Source: Lepturacanthus savala (Eukaryota; Chordata; Actinopteri; Scombriformes; Trichiuridae). From it: a stretch of 64,000 nucleotides of DNA. Positions 24,201-34,366 of the stretch are shown piece after piece (position 1 is the first letter of the stretch; each line of letters starts with the position of its first letter). A model generated the notes under the pieces. That model was not told the DNA's origin and did not search any database. It saw only the letters and a program-made list of their open reading frames with translations. The stretch covers positions 13,882,017 through 13,946,016 of the forward strand of contig CM060469.1 in NCBI GenBank assembly GCA_030544235.1, written 5' to 3'. The position numbers and the translations under genes were made by a program.

Positions 24201-25331
24201 AAAAAAAAAAAAGATTACATTAAGGTAAAAGAACGTACGGCAGCGACAATGTCAAAACATGCAGCTACGTCTGCACGATGGCTTTTGTGCAGTGTTGTTA
24301 GACCTTCATAAGCACATTATGCATCAAGCACTAAATGAAAGTGTTCCTAGGGCCTTATGCAAGGGGAGAGCGGCTGATGGAAATAAGAAGAAAGGAGGAG
24401 AGAGAGCAATCCTGTACGTTTCGGTGTCCCACTGTGTGTGTTCCTCACATGTTCTGCTTTATGGCTTTCATTAATGAAAGTCTGACAGGTTAATTCACCG
24501 GAGACCGCGAGGCAGGAAATTTCAACACCTCCAGCAAGACGCCATCACTCTTCTATCAGTCATATCTGTAAGGATAAGGAATGCATGAACGGAATGATTT
24601 TGCCAGAAGAAAATACATTTGACTATTTTAATGCTTATATTAAACCATTTATATAAAAAAAAAAACTATAGACACAGATGTATTTAAAGGAAAGCTACAC
24701 TTCTTAAAAAGGAATATTTATTTTAATCAGCGTAGAGTGAAGGCAGTCGAGGCTTTCCACACTGCCAACATTAGGATTACAACCCTGGCCAAAAACAAGC
24801 GATGGGCAAACTGTTCCTTGATCGTTTTCTCAGCCAATCACCAAGACTTGTTTATTTCGCTTGGCGAAAGAGTTGAAAAACGTTATTGTTTTAGATTCGT
24901 GAAAAATTGTGATAATCAAAATGGAAATAAGTGCATATGTTGTTAATATTCTATTAAATATTAGCAATAGATACAAAAAATAAAAAAGAAATATGAATCT
25001 GAATCCAAACAATGAAAATTAATTCAAGGGAGCTCTTTATTCATTTATAGATAGATGGGTATATTTAAGATCGGTTAAAATTTTGCCTTTTTTTTAGTTC
25101 AAACATTGTCTTTTTTCCCTGTTTAATCCAGTCATCTCATTAAACAAGGCATTAAACAAATATAAATTAATATACGTCTGCTGCCATTAATCCCTTTCTA
25201 TGTAAATGGAGATTTCATATTTTTCAAAGTTTCTGTTTTCAACATTTTTTGTCCATAGATAGTTTACATGGACACTTTCATTCAGAACAGATGCGGCAAT
25301 AAAACACAATTTAAAAAGCATAAAAGGATTC
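24201..25331. other. Non-coding spacer
   Basis: A complex patch at 24450-24600 lies within AT-rich DNA. No gene, RNA or recognised transposon. Confidence 0.55.
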
Positions 25332-25408
25332 AAAGACGTTTCAACCTCAAGCCTAATAAAGGATTGGCCTTCATAATCCTGATGAAGGCTTGGGGCTAAA
25401 TGTTCTTT
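25332..25408. repeat. Imperfect inverted repeat with GATGAAGGCTT core
   Basis: The arm at 25332-25354 (AAAGACGTTTCAACCTCAAG and three more bases) is the imperfect reverse complement of 25386-25408, about 18 of 23 positions. A perfect inner pair GCCTTCAT/ATGAAGGC lies at 25367-25374 and 25382-25389. The words CTGATGAAGGCTTG and GTTGAAACGTC recall a motif seen in vertebrate retroposon tails, so this may be two head-to-head repeat fragments. Family unproven. Confidence 0.5.
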
Positions 25409-25659
25409 ATCATCACCAGGAATGTTCTGTAGTGAAGACGGATTTCAACGAGTGAAAATAATTTCATCATCTGGTGTTTAAAAATAAAATCTCATATTCT
25501 ATCATTTAAGAAAAATTATCTACTTTTAATGTCATATTTCTTAAGTGAAGAGAGGATGATGCTGTTTGTTAATAACCATCAATTAAAAAGTACTGTTCAA
25601 GATGTTTTTCACAAAACATGAATACGAGACTGCTCTAATGTTCAAACTACAGATATGAA
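25409..25659. other. AT-rich spacer
   Basis: AT-rich sequence with nothing recognised. Confidence 0.6.
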
Positions 25660-25810
25660 TGAATAAATGAACGAATGGATGGATGAAATCTTTATTTTGA
25701 ACATGTTTAAATGACAAAGTAAAAGTAAAAAATGAATAAAACAAAGCTAAAAAGAAAAAAAAACATGAAGAAAGAAAAACAGAAGTACAACAAGATACTG
25801 ATGCGCTGGT
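25660..25810. repeat. Possible retroposon tail with tetranucleotide repeat
   Basis: Degenerate GAAT/GGAT tetranucleotides (25655-25685) lead into TTTATTTTGAACATG and an A-rich tract. The combination resembles the 3' end of a fish LINE or SINE in minus orientation, but the family is uncertain and no reverse transcriptase code is present. Confidence 0.3.
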
Positions 25811-26039
25811 AAAAATAGTCACACAGTGGTGTTTGTTATTTTCAGAATTATTGCACTGAATCTAATATCCACCCAGCATTCATATTTTTAGACTTACACA
25901 ATATGTTTAGTAAATTATGGTTATGAGATAATGGCTCATGTATCTATTCCTGTCAAGCAGTGACACAGAACAGAAAGAATTTGCTTCATAAATAATTGAG
26001 TACTTCTTCCATAGAAAAAGGGTCATAATCAAATTTTCT
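25811..26039. other. AT-rich spacer
   Basis: AT-rich sequence with nothing recognised. Confidence 0.6.
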
Positions 26040-26340
26040 GCTTGGTTTGAAAAGGCTATCTACTGGCCCTAATTCCTCTATCCTGTACGGATCCGGGTGC
26101 CGCTGCACACCCTAATGTGACAGGATGTTTTGTGACGTAAGCCTGGTTCACTATTTATTCCTGAGGATGATTTAGACTCAGGCTCAGTGCTAAAGGACCA
26201 CGGGACACGGGAGAGCAGTAAGCTATAGGACAGCAGCCGGCTATATCTGGACAGCACAGTTCACATTCACTTTATTTTCTGGTCTGGCTTTATCAATATT
26301 TAATATTAGCACGCTGCCTGAACATTTCCCAGAAAGACAA
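26040..26340. promoter_or_regulatory. Candidate cis-regulatory element
   Basis: A complex block with TGTGACGTAAG (CRE/ATF-like) near 26131 and a TTTATCAATATTTAATATTAG end. It is non-repetitive and non-coding in all frames. Texture suggests conservation, which is not verified. Confidence 0.4.
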
Positions 26341-27156
26341 AAAAAGGCCCCGCACTACCAGTAATTTAAACCAATGTCAAGCGAGGCTCGTTCATTTAGC
26401 TTAAAAAATTATTTTTAACCTGTCTGATAAAATAAAAAAAAAGAAAAGGAAAATAGGAGCAAGGAAGAATCATGCACAGATAAATAAGAGGGACGACAAA
26501 GAGTGAGGCATGATGTGTCCTTTTTCTCTCCTTTATTCTCTCGCAAAGTGGGATAATAGTGTTTCAGAAATGATTTGTTAATTAGACCGTCTAGACGTTG
26601 TTTGACTGTGCTCGATACAGCTGGCCAATTGGAGAATGTGGAGCATAAGTGTATGTGGCCATTAAAGCGATATCAGGCCAGAAAGGTACGGGGAAAAAAA
26701 GAGAGCGACAGATAAACTGAAAAAACTATATCCACATCACAAGGCTGAAATAATTGCTGCTGCTGCTGCTGCAAAAAGGCTTTTCCACTCCCCCCGTTTG
26801 TAGTGCAGCCTGCGGTGTCAGGAGGGGTAACTGGCCTGTTTGACTGGACGGCGTGGTGATCAGTCATGTACTGATAACCCGTACCAACTGCTCTCAAAGT
26901 AAAAAGGACAGCGAGCCGTTTGTGTTCCGCCGTCTGCGAACGGAGCTTATTAGCCGCTGCTAGACACCCAGACGCATGGTCTGAATAATCACCTTGTAAA
27001 AACCGTCCTGCCTGTGCTTTGTGTCGGCCATGTCGGCTATTCTATTTCTATCTGCCCGAACAAGGAACCAATTTGGGCTCCAGCAGGCCTTCAGACTGTC
27101 AGGTAGGCAGAGCGGGCAGGCAGGCGCTGAACAGAACGGAACAGCCAGCCATACAT
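26341..27156. other. Non-coding spacer with complex patches
   Basis: Includes a TGC-rich trinucleotide run (TGCTGCTGCTGCTGC, about 26756-26771) and complex DNA at 26480-26680 and 26900-27150. No gene is called. Confidence 0.5.
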
Positions 27157-27267
27157 ATGGATCAGGTCGACAAGCTGAGCATTAATGGCCTCCCTCTGGA
27201 ATCTAAAACACCGACACAGGCCAGAGAGGAGCTCCTGGGGGAAATCAGAATACCAGCAGCCATTCAG
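27157..27267 (+). CDS. Candidate exon-like frame, unknown product
   Basis: 37 codons from an ATG to CAG|GTCAGC, a plausible splice donor in phase 0. The peptide starts MDQVDKLSINGLPLES and has a balanced, protein-like composition rich in Glu, Lys and Leu, which is unusual in this window. Against it: the ATG has a poor context (C at -3), no domain is recognised, no partner exon is evident, and the surrounding 26900-27360 reads equally well as a conserved regulatory block. The frame also stays open upstream of the ATG, so an internal exon with an acceptor near 27090 is another possibility. Confidence 0.2.
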
Positions 27268-29326
27268 GTCAGCTTGTACGTGTTCCCCGCGTGTTACAGC
27301 TCCATTTTCCTCCCCCCACGGCTCGCAGCCAGAGAGACAGAGAGCCTTCTCTGAGGTGATTTATACGCTTGTATTATGTATTGAGTGGAGAGCATTGTTG
27401 ACCACTTTCTGGAATACAATTGGGTTTCTGTTGAGCGTGAGGCATACAAGGATGAAGTACGGTTCGGGTGAAAGGATTGATTATGTGTGAAGACGAAGTG
27501 CCGCTTTTCGCTCTTTTGGGAGAGTGGCGGAAGAGTGTTTGTTCATCCTTTTGTGGGAGTAGAGTATCTCCTGTTTCCTGGAAACTGAACCGAAATGTAT
27601 AGAAAGGAACAAAGAGGTGCTGAAATAATAAATTGAATGATCTTCAGTCCGCAGATTATTAAACAGCCATTTAATAAATTGATTAATGCATCATATGAAT
27701 ACCAAATATTTGTTGGATAGAGGTTCTCAAATAGGAGCATTGCTGTTCTGTTGTTTGTTCAGAATGATTTTAGCAAGAATTTACTATTTGTATTAACATT
27801 TCATTCCTGAATACGAATTTCCTGATTTAATTTCTAGTTATCCACTTCACAAAGAAACCACACTCCACATCCAGTCCTCTGTATACATATACTGCAGTTT
27901 TGCCATTGTTAAAGAAATGCAAATCAATTTAATATGAGATGGTATCCATACCAACATACATACAACATCTAAACAGGCACAGTTTCTCTACCTACAGTGT
28001 TGCATACTGCACAGATGACAAGTTGCACTTTGATTCCTTTTTCTCAACAGTTAAAAAAACTGTTATTACTCTTGCAGGTGCCCTCACCAGCTTGTAAACC
28101 CCGACGCTTGGTTGCCACGTGCTCAGGCTTGTTCTCATTGTTGAAAATCATTTAAAGAAACGCAGGCACTTCACTGACTCATCGGTACATCAGCGAGCAC
28201 ATTACAACACCAGCGCATAACATAACTCCTGAAACGTTGAATATCTCGAGCCGATGACAGCGTATATCGCCGGGCATTAGAGAGGGGGGATTTTCCATTA
28301 CAGGTTATGGATATTGGTTTCAGTCAGCCTCACTTTAATGAGTAACAGACTCACATGAAGAAATCCTACCGACATGCTTTTTTCACACCTTCGACAAGAA
28401 GGCTCCTGAGACCCTTTTACAGGCCTTCTATATGCAATTAGATTTTACAGAAATTAAACCCATTTCATACCCCATCAAAAGTTGTGGGTGTTTTGTGGAG
28501 AACAAAGGGCTCTATCTGAGCCGGTTAGGGAATGCTGACAATGTGTCATAAGCAAGACTTGTGACTTTGCTGAAGTGCCATTCCCGCCCACGCAGCCATC
28601 ATTTCAATACTGCCTATGTCCTCATGGCTGAAGCTCTTGTAAGCTTTGGCGTGTGACTAAGGCAAGACATTGGTGACTATAGAAAATTCTGTGCTGTCCG
28701 CCAAGGGAATAGTTGTGTAACTATGATTGCATTGTTATAATGAGGAGAACCAGAAACTTTCAAATGAATGAAGTGATATTTAACGCTATAAAAGGCCTGT
28801 GGATATCTGGAAATCTATTGTGTTGTCTCACAAGGAGAAGAATCTTCTCTTTTTTTGGCATCAAACAACGCTCTGTGACTTCATGAGCAGAGTAGAGTAC
28901 ATTAATGGGTTTTTGTACTGTAATTGCAATTGTAAACTGCCAGATGAAATTCTCAAAGCGCTATTGCTGCTTTTACCCACATCTGCAAATTAACTGATTA
29001 GAATATATCAATAATGCGGAATACACTGGCCAGCATGACATTTGTTTCTCATTTGAGAAACCTTCCTTTTTTCCCCCACACACAGTCTTTCTACAATCTG
29101 AGACAGACTGAGATCGAGATTTGACTGACATACAACCAGTAATAGAGCATTTAGAGCAAACTGCTGACCAGAGGTAAAAACCATGCAGTCATAGCTCATA
29201 CAAGACACTGCTAGAGTATGCAAAATTACCCTAAACAGAGTCACATAGTTTCTGCATAATTTAATTGAATACATATAGTAGCTGTAATGCTAGTTTATCC
29301 AAAAACTTACACCAACTATTACAATT
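27268..29326. other. Non-coding spacer with SOX-POU pair and complex patches
   Basis: A CATTGTT SOX-like word and an ATGCAAAT octamer (27917-27924) lie 6 nt apart at 27904-27924. Complex patches lie at 28060-28360 and 28480-28720. No gene is recognised. Confidence 0.45.
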
Positions 29327-29349
29327 AGTAATGAGGGGCTACCTGTAAT
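29327..29349 (+). repeat. 23-bp word, copy A, exactly repeated at 34117
   Basis: Begins AGTAATGAGGGGCTACC and is identical over 23 bp to 34117-34139 in the same orientation. The flanks differ from the first base on the left and soon after on the right. It holds a TAAT core and ACCTGTAAT (a ZEB/Snail-type CAGGTA on the other strand). It is followed by several AGCTAAT words. Confidence 0.85.
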
Positions 29350-30364
29350 CAAATCCTAATCCTAGAATAACTAATACAGCTAATAAACTGCCCAATATTT
29401 AGCTAATCAGCTTTCTTGCAAGTTGCTCTCAATTAAACAAATAAAGTTGAATAAATTGCAGATGTTAAGTGTCAGTTTGGGTGTGGAAGCTTAAAGAAAC
29501 ATTGGGAACTCTGACAGTCCAGCCGTTGTCCTCGAAGAATATTGCTTTCTGATGCCTTCACAGATCTATTTCTGTTTTCGAGTCCCAACATCTTCAAAAA
29601 ACAACAGTTCACATTCATTCAATACGGTATGAATTACAATGGAGAAACGTGAATTCTGTGGCGGAGCAGATTCTGCCTGTTCTGCGCCGATAGCCGTGTG
29701 TGACTGTGCGTGTGAGCACATCCACCTCTCCTCAACTGAACACATCTCATTGATGGACTTCAACCAGTCACCCCTTTTCTCTTAACTCTCCATCCGTCCA
29801 TCCGTTTCCATCATCACGCTTCTTTGCTCCGCCTTTATTGCTGTCCAGTCTGTGTGTCTATGTGTGTGTGTGTGTGTGTTTATGTGTGCAAGTGTGTTTA
29901 GATGTGTGTGTCTGCGATAGACGAGGCGGGGATGGTTATGTCTTGACGCGGCAACAGCAGCAGTAGCAGCAGCCTGTGGAAACAAAGGCAGGGTGATTTA
30001 TAGCCCCGTACTGAGAGCATAAATCACACCTGCAGCGCCGCGCCTTTAAACGCCCTGCGTCCTGACAGCATTTACCTTTTATAAATGATTGGGCTGAACC
30101 TCCCATGGAGCCTGAGACCACAAAGCTCACTCACTCCCCATCTAACTCTTCCTTTGTTTCACCTCTCTCTCTCTCTCCCTCCCTCTGTCTCATTTAAATT
30201 TTCTCTCCCTATCTATCTCGCACGTCAGTCTGTCTCTTTACTCCCGCATCTCGCTGCCTCTGCCTTCTCTGTCTCTGTCTAAATTTCGCCCTCCGCCTCC
30301 TTCTTCTCCCCTCCATCCTCGTTCCTCCTATCTGTCCTCACCATGGCCTCCCTTTCTCCGCTTG
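29350..30364. other. Non-coding spacer with GT and pyrimidine tracts
   Basis: A (GT)n stretch at about 29858-29880 with further TG-rich sequence to 29912, a CAG/CAGCAG run near 29955, then a C/T-rich tract at 30140-30367 ending in CTTGCAG. No gene. Confidence 0.6.
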
Positions 30365-30500
30365 CAGGGCATGATGGGATGCTCCCAGTGGCGCCTCACT
30401 CGCAGCGCTCAGGCGGTGTCGACGTCTGTAGGGGATATATAGCTAAAGCTGCTTAAACGGCGGCACGGCCGCCGCATCCACAGCCGTTAAGGAAATGAAT
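30365..30500. promoter_or_regulatory. CpG-containing complex block after an acceptor-like tract
   Basis: Follows a pyrimidine tract of more than 200 bp ending TTTCTCCGCTTGCAG on the + strand. The block is CpG-rich (CGGCGGCACGGCCGCCGCAT around 30459-30476) and non-repetitive. An exon of a non-coding transcript or a regulatory element would both fit. Confidence 0.35.
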
Positions 30501-33500
30501 GTGTCAGTCTTGGCCCTATCTACCTTCCTCATGACCACTTTTGTGTGCAGCAAATACATAAGGGGGGGGCTGCGGGATAAACGGCATACACACACACACA
30601 CACATAATGCCACACCTGTGTGTCACGGAGAGAGTGTGAGGCAGGGAATACACAGCCCCAGCTGCAGGAGTGTGGCTAAAGATAAAGGTGACGTCTTGAG
30701 GCCATTACTTATCCAGCACAGCGGCAAAGGTTTGCAGATATTATACCTGCTGTCTCCACATAATAGCTCTGGGTTGGGAGCCGCACGCACACATTTGGAT
30801 ACACACACACACACAACATGGCGCGCGCACATACACACACCCAACTAAAACAAGCACAAGCAACACGGTGCACAGGCAGGCCCACACAAATTCAGTCACA
30901 GTGCGAAACACACACACACACGCATGCATGCAGGCACACACACGCACTTAAAACAGATGAAAGAGCTGGTAAATGAAATCTGACTCAACAGTTTAAAATG
31001 CAGCACTGCGAGCATCAGTGGAACAAAACAACAATATTTCTCAAAGCTGCCACTGTAAGAACCAGTGGGAGCATTCAAATAAGGATGCGTTTTAAGACTA
31101 TAACTTTTTGGTGTGCAATTAAAAAAAAATTGACTAATAATATAACTTCCCCTATTTCAGATCAGCGGAGGCACGTTAAGTACTCATTATCAAAATCACA
31201 GAACCATGCAAGTACAGGGGCACGATGTGAAGTGTCTTCACAAGCCTATTTTCCAAATCTCTTTTACAACAGATGCATTCACATTTCAAAAACATATCCA
31301 TTTTAAAACCACACCTCATGGCTTTTACAGGGATTTCTACACAGGAGAAATACAGACATTCTATACTGTTTGTAAAGTATGCACTAGTATTGCTATGGTG
31401 CATCTACACAGATGTTTTTCAGAAGCACTGGAAAAGTAATTCCTGATATCCGGCAAATTGTCAGCAACTCCTAAATGTAAAATCACAAATGTTATTTACA
31501 TAGACTTAAACACACATTCCACGACACTAAAGTGGAAATTAAATCAACTAACTTCCACCTTGAACGCGAACCATCTCATCATGTCCCTGCTGGAGAATTA
31601 TAAACAACCTACAGCTTGCACAGTGGATTCATACCATCCATGCATTAGCGCTTCATTTAGTCCCAATTCCATCTGTTAAATCCTTACACACTTGATCTTC
31701 TCCCTCTAGCGCGGGGTTCTCATACAGTTCCAACTTTTCATGGCAGCGGATAACAAAGAGGGACCCGGACAGACATGATGAATCGAAACCCAGCCAGTCA
31801 TTTCAGCTCCAGTTTGAATGTGACAGTTGTTCTTTGTATTTGCGTTGGACGGTCTACAGTGGAAACAAGAGATACCCTGCAAATGTGAGCGATTCTGCTG
31901 CCAGCATGCCGGTTGTTCTACTGTAACTGAGCAGGAGTGTGTGTGTGTGTGTATGTGTGTATGTGTAGAAAATAAATACTAGAACCCTCACAGCGAATAA
32001 AGCTTTGCAGATATCCTCAAGGTCTGGAGAGATTTTTTTTTCTTTTATTTGTAACAGAGAATTTGAGAAAATGTTTATTGGAGGAGCCCATAAATGGCAA
32101 TGGCTTTATGAATTAGCACAGACTTGGTTAGGGCTTTATGTTATTGGCAGAAAGAGCGGTTTATGTACACTGTTATGATGCTGATTAACAGGAAGAGAGA
32201 TGAAAGACAATGTCCTGTTATGGAAGTCAGCAAAAGATTGAAAGTGGTGACTTTTTTTTTTTCATTCGTTGAACATAAATGACTCATTTGGTAAGTGAGA
32301 ATAATAATTGCGTCCAGTAACAAAGAGGAAAAAACAAATCTTTCCTTTCCTCTGAGAACGAGCCAAACTCTCTGTGGAGGCGAAGAGGCTAATGTTTGGC
32401 TGCTATTAGCATGCCCTCTGTTAGTCTTGCAGAGAGGCCTTGCGTGTTGCGGACCTGACCTCCATGTTAAAAACTACACCCGACACAGAGCGGGGCATCC
32501 ACTTTCCTGAACCTAACCTTGCTCTGTCTGAGGTAAGGGATCAGTAGAAGCAATGGTCCATACTATATTACCTTGCAGCATACACACCCCACCTCCGCTG
32601 TTTTCTGCCCTGGGTTAATTGGTTTGATCGTTGCCCTAGGCTACGGCTGATTCTGTGGGGGACTTCAAGCCTTGCAGTCACTAGGGCATATAAAGCATTC
32701 AGATGGTATTAATTAACTATTCATAGGAGTCTAGCCTTGGCCTGAGGTATGTGTTTACCTCATCTTCATCACCCCCAGAAATATCTCCTTTTATAGTTAT
32801 CAAAAGCTACGCCTCCCCACCTTCATGAGTAAAGGTTTAACTATTTCGCAAATGACATTTTTTTGGCTGAGCAAAAAGAAAGAATGTGGATTTGACATAT
32901 CTCTCAAACAATTTCACTTTCGCCAAACCCCTTCGTGAATCAATAAAAGTGGGCAGCACAAAACTGAATCTAAACTCGAGTAAAGGCATCATTTAATGAG
33001 GTGGTTTGCCTTGAGATTAAAAACAAGAACTAAATGAAGCATCATTTGACCCGTGCCAATTTTAAGCTTTAATGTGCCGATTAGATAGAAGCCTCTTCTA
33101 TCAAGGAGTGACAATTTCCCAAAGGAGTTTCTGGTCTATCAGGCAGCAGCCCCTCCTGAACGAGTTCAGCGAGAATGTTGAACAATCTCCACGGTGAAGG
33201 TGCCCTCGTTCAAACTTATTTTTAACCATTAGAGGAGTACATTACAAGGCCAAACCGTATCAGCATCCGAGGCCCACCAAACGCTCCGCTGTGCCATGCG
33301 GTGCCGATTTTCAGGGTATGATAACGGTGAGGTGCGCCCTAGGATGTCAGGTCACCTTAACCTGAACCTGTGCCATGTCAGGCTGAGATCTTGCAGCTTT
33401 ACAGAGACCAGAAGCTCTACTAAGGAGCAACTACCTCAGCTTAAAGCTGAAGCCCAATGGAATGACCTTAAAAGGTAATACCACAGACGAGCACAACACG

Positions 33501-34116
33501 TGTCGACTCCAATTGTCATTTCTTTCAAGCCATACTAAGTCAATCATTTTTTTCCAAAAAGTCATGGTGCTGGTGGTCATTTGGCAATTCTTGCTCGCTC
33601 TATTCATATGATTTGAAGACAAAAAGTGCTGCAACACACAGCTCCAAGCAGAAAAGATCAAGCCGAGCGTCTCCGATGTGAACCAATGAGTGATATCACC
33701 TCGCTGCATCAGTCAGAGTCTATGAGCTCTTCACAGTACAGCACAACTTAGCTCATAAGCAGCAGGAACTGAAGGATTAACATTGGCACACGATTGTAAC
33801 TAAACCACCTAATAATGAGCATGCACAAACACCTATATATACAATCATATCCACTCATACACACACACACACAGCACTACTGCAATAGGACAATATTTGT
33901 AGGATAACGTCGGCTGTTTACAATGAGTTTAGTCTCTCCTCCTCCTCTTCTTCCCTCTCGAGCTGCACCTGCAGAAGCCTCCGCCCCTTCGCTATAAGCT
34001 GGTATGCATTATGTGGCTCAACATCACGGGTAATGAAATATATAAATAAATATAAACACTGGCTTTGGAACATGTTTTCTCCCTCCCTCCCATCCCTCCT
34101 CTCCCCTACACTGAGA
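30501..34116. other. Non-coding spacer with short CA arrays and complex patches
   Basis: Short (CA)n tracts at about 30588-30604, 30803-30843 and 30908-30952, and a (GT)n at about 31936-31965. Complex patches lie at 32330-32560, 32590-32760 and 32900-33480. No open frame has a recognisable domain. Confidence 0.55.
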
Positions 34117-34240
34117 AGTAATGAGGGGCTACCTGTAATTACAAGCAGCTGCTGTCTTCCCTGACGAACGCTAATTGCCAATAATGATTTTGGAGAGCTG
34201 TAAAAATTCACCGGCTGACGCTCTCTCCCTCTCGCTTGCT
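34117..34240. promoter_or_regulatory. Candidate enhancer-like element with repeated 23-bp core (copy B)
   Basis: Starts with copy B of the 23-bp word (34117-34139). It then carries TAATTAC, an E-box CAGCTG, GCTAATTGCC and AATAATGATT within about 100 bp. The block is compact, non-repetitive and homeodomain/bHLH-site-rich, which is typical of vertebrate developmental enhancers. Conservation is inferred. Confidence 0.45.
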
Positions 34241-34315
34241 CTCTATTCCTCGTGCTCTCTCCGCGTGGTTTTGTGGAAGCGGTGAAAGACAGAGAGAGGG
34301 AGGGAGAAAGAAGTG

Positions 34316-34321
<6 letters not shown>

Positions 34322-34358
<37 letters not shown>
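34322..34358. repeat. (AG)n microsatellite
   Basis: 37 bp of uninterrupted AG inside a wider purine-rich tract (34285-34375). Confidence 0.95.
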
Positions 34359-34366
<8 letters not shown>

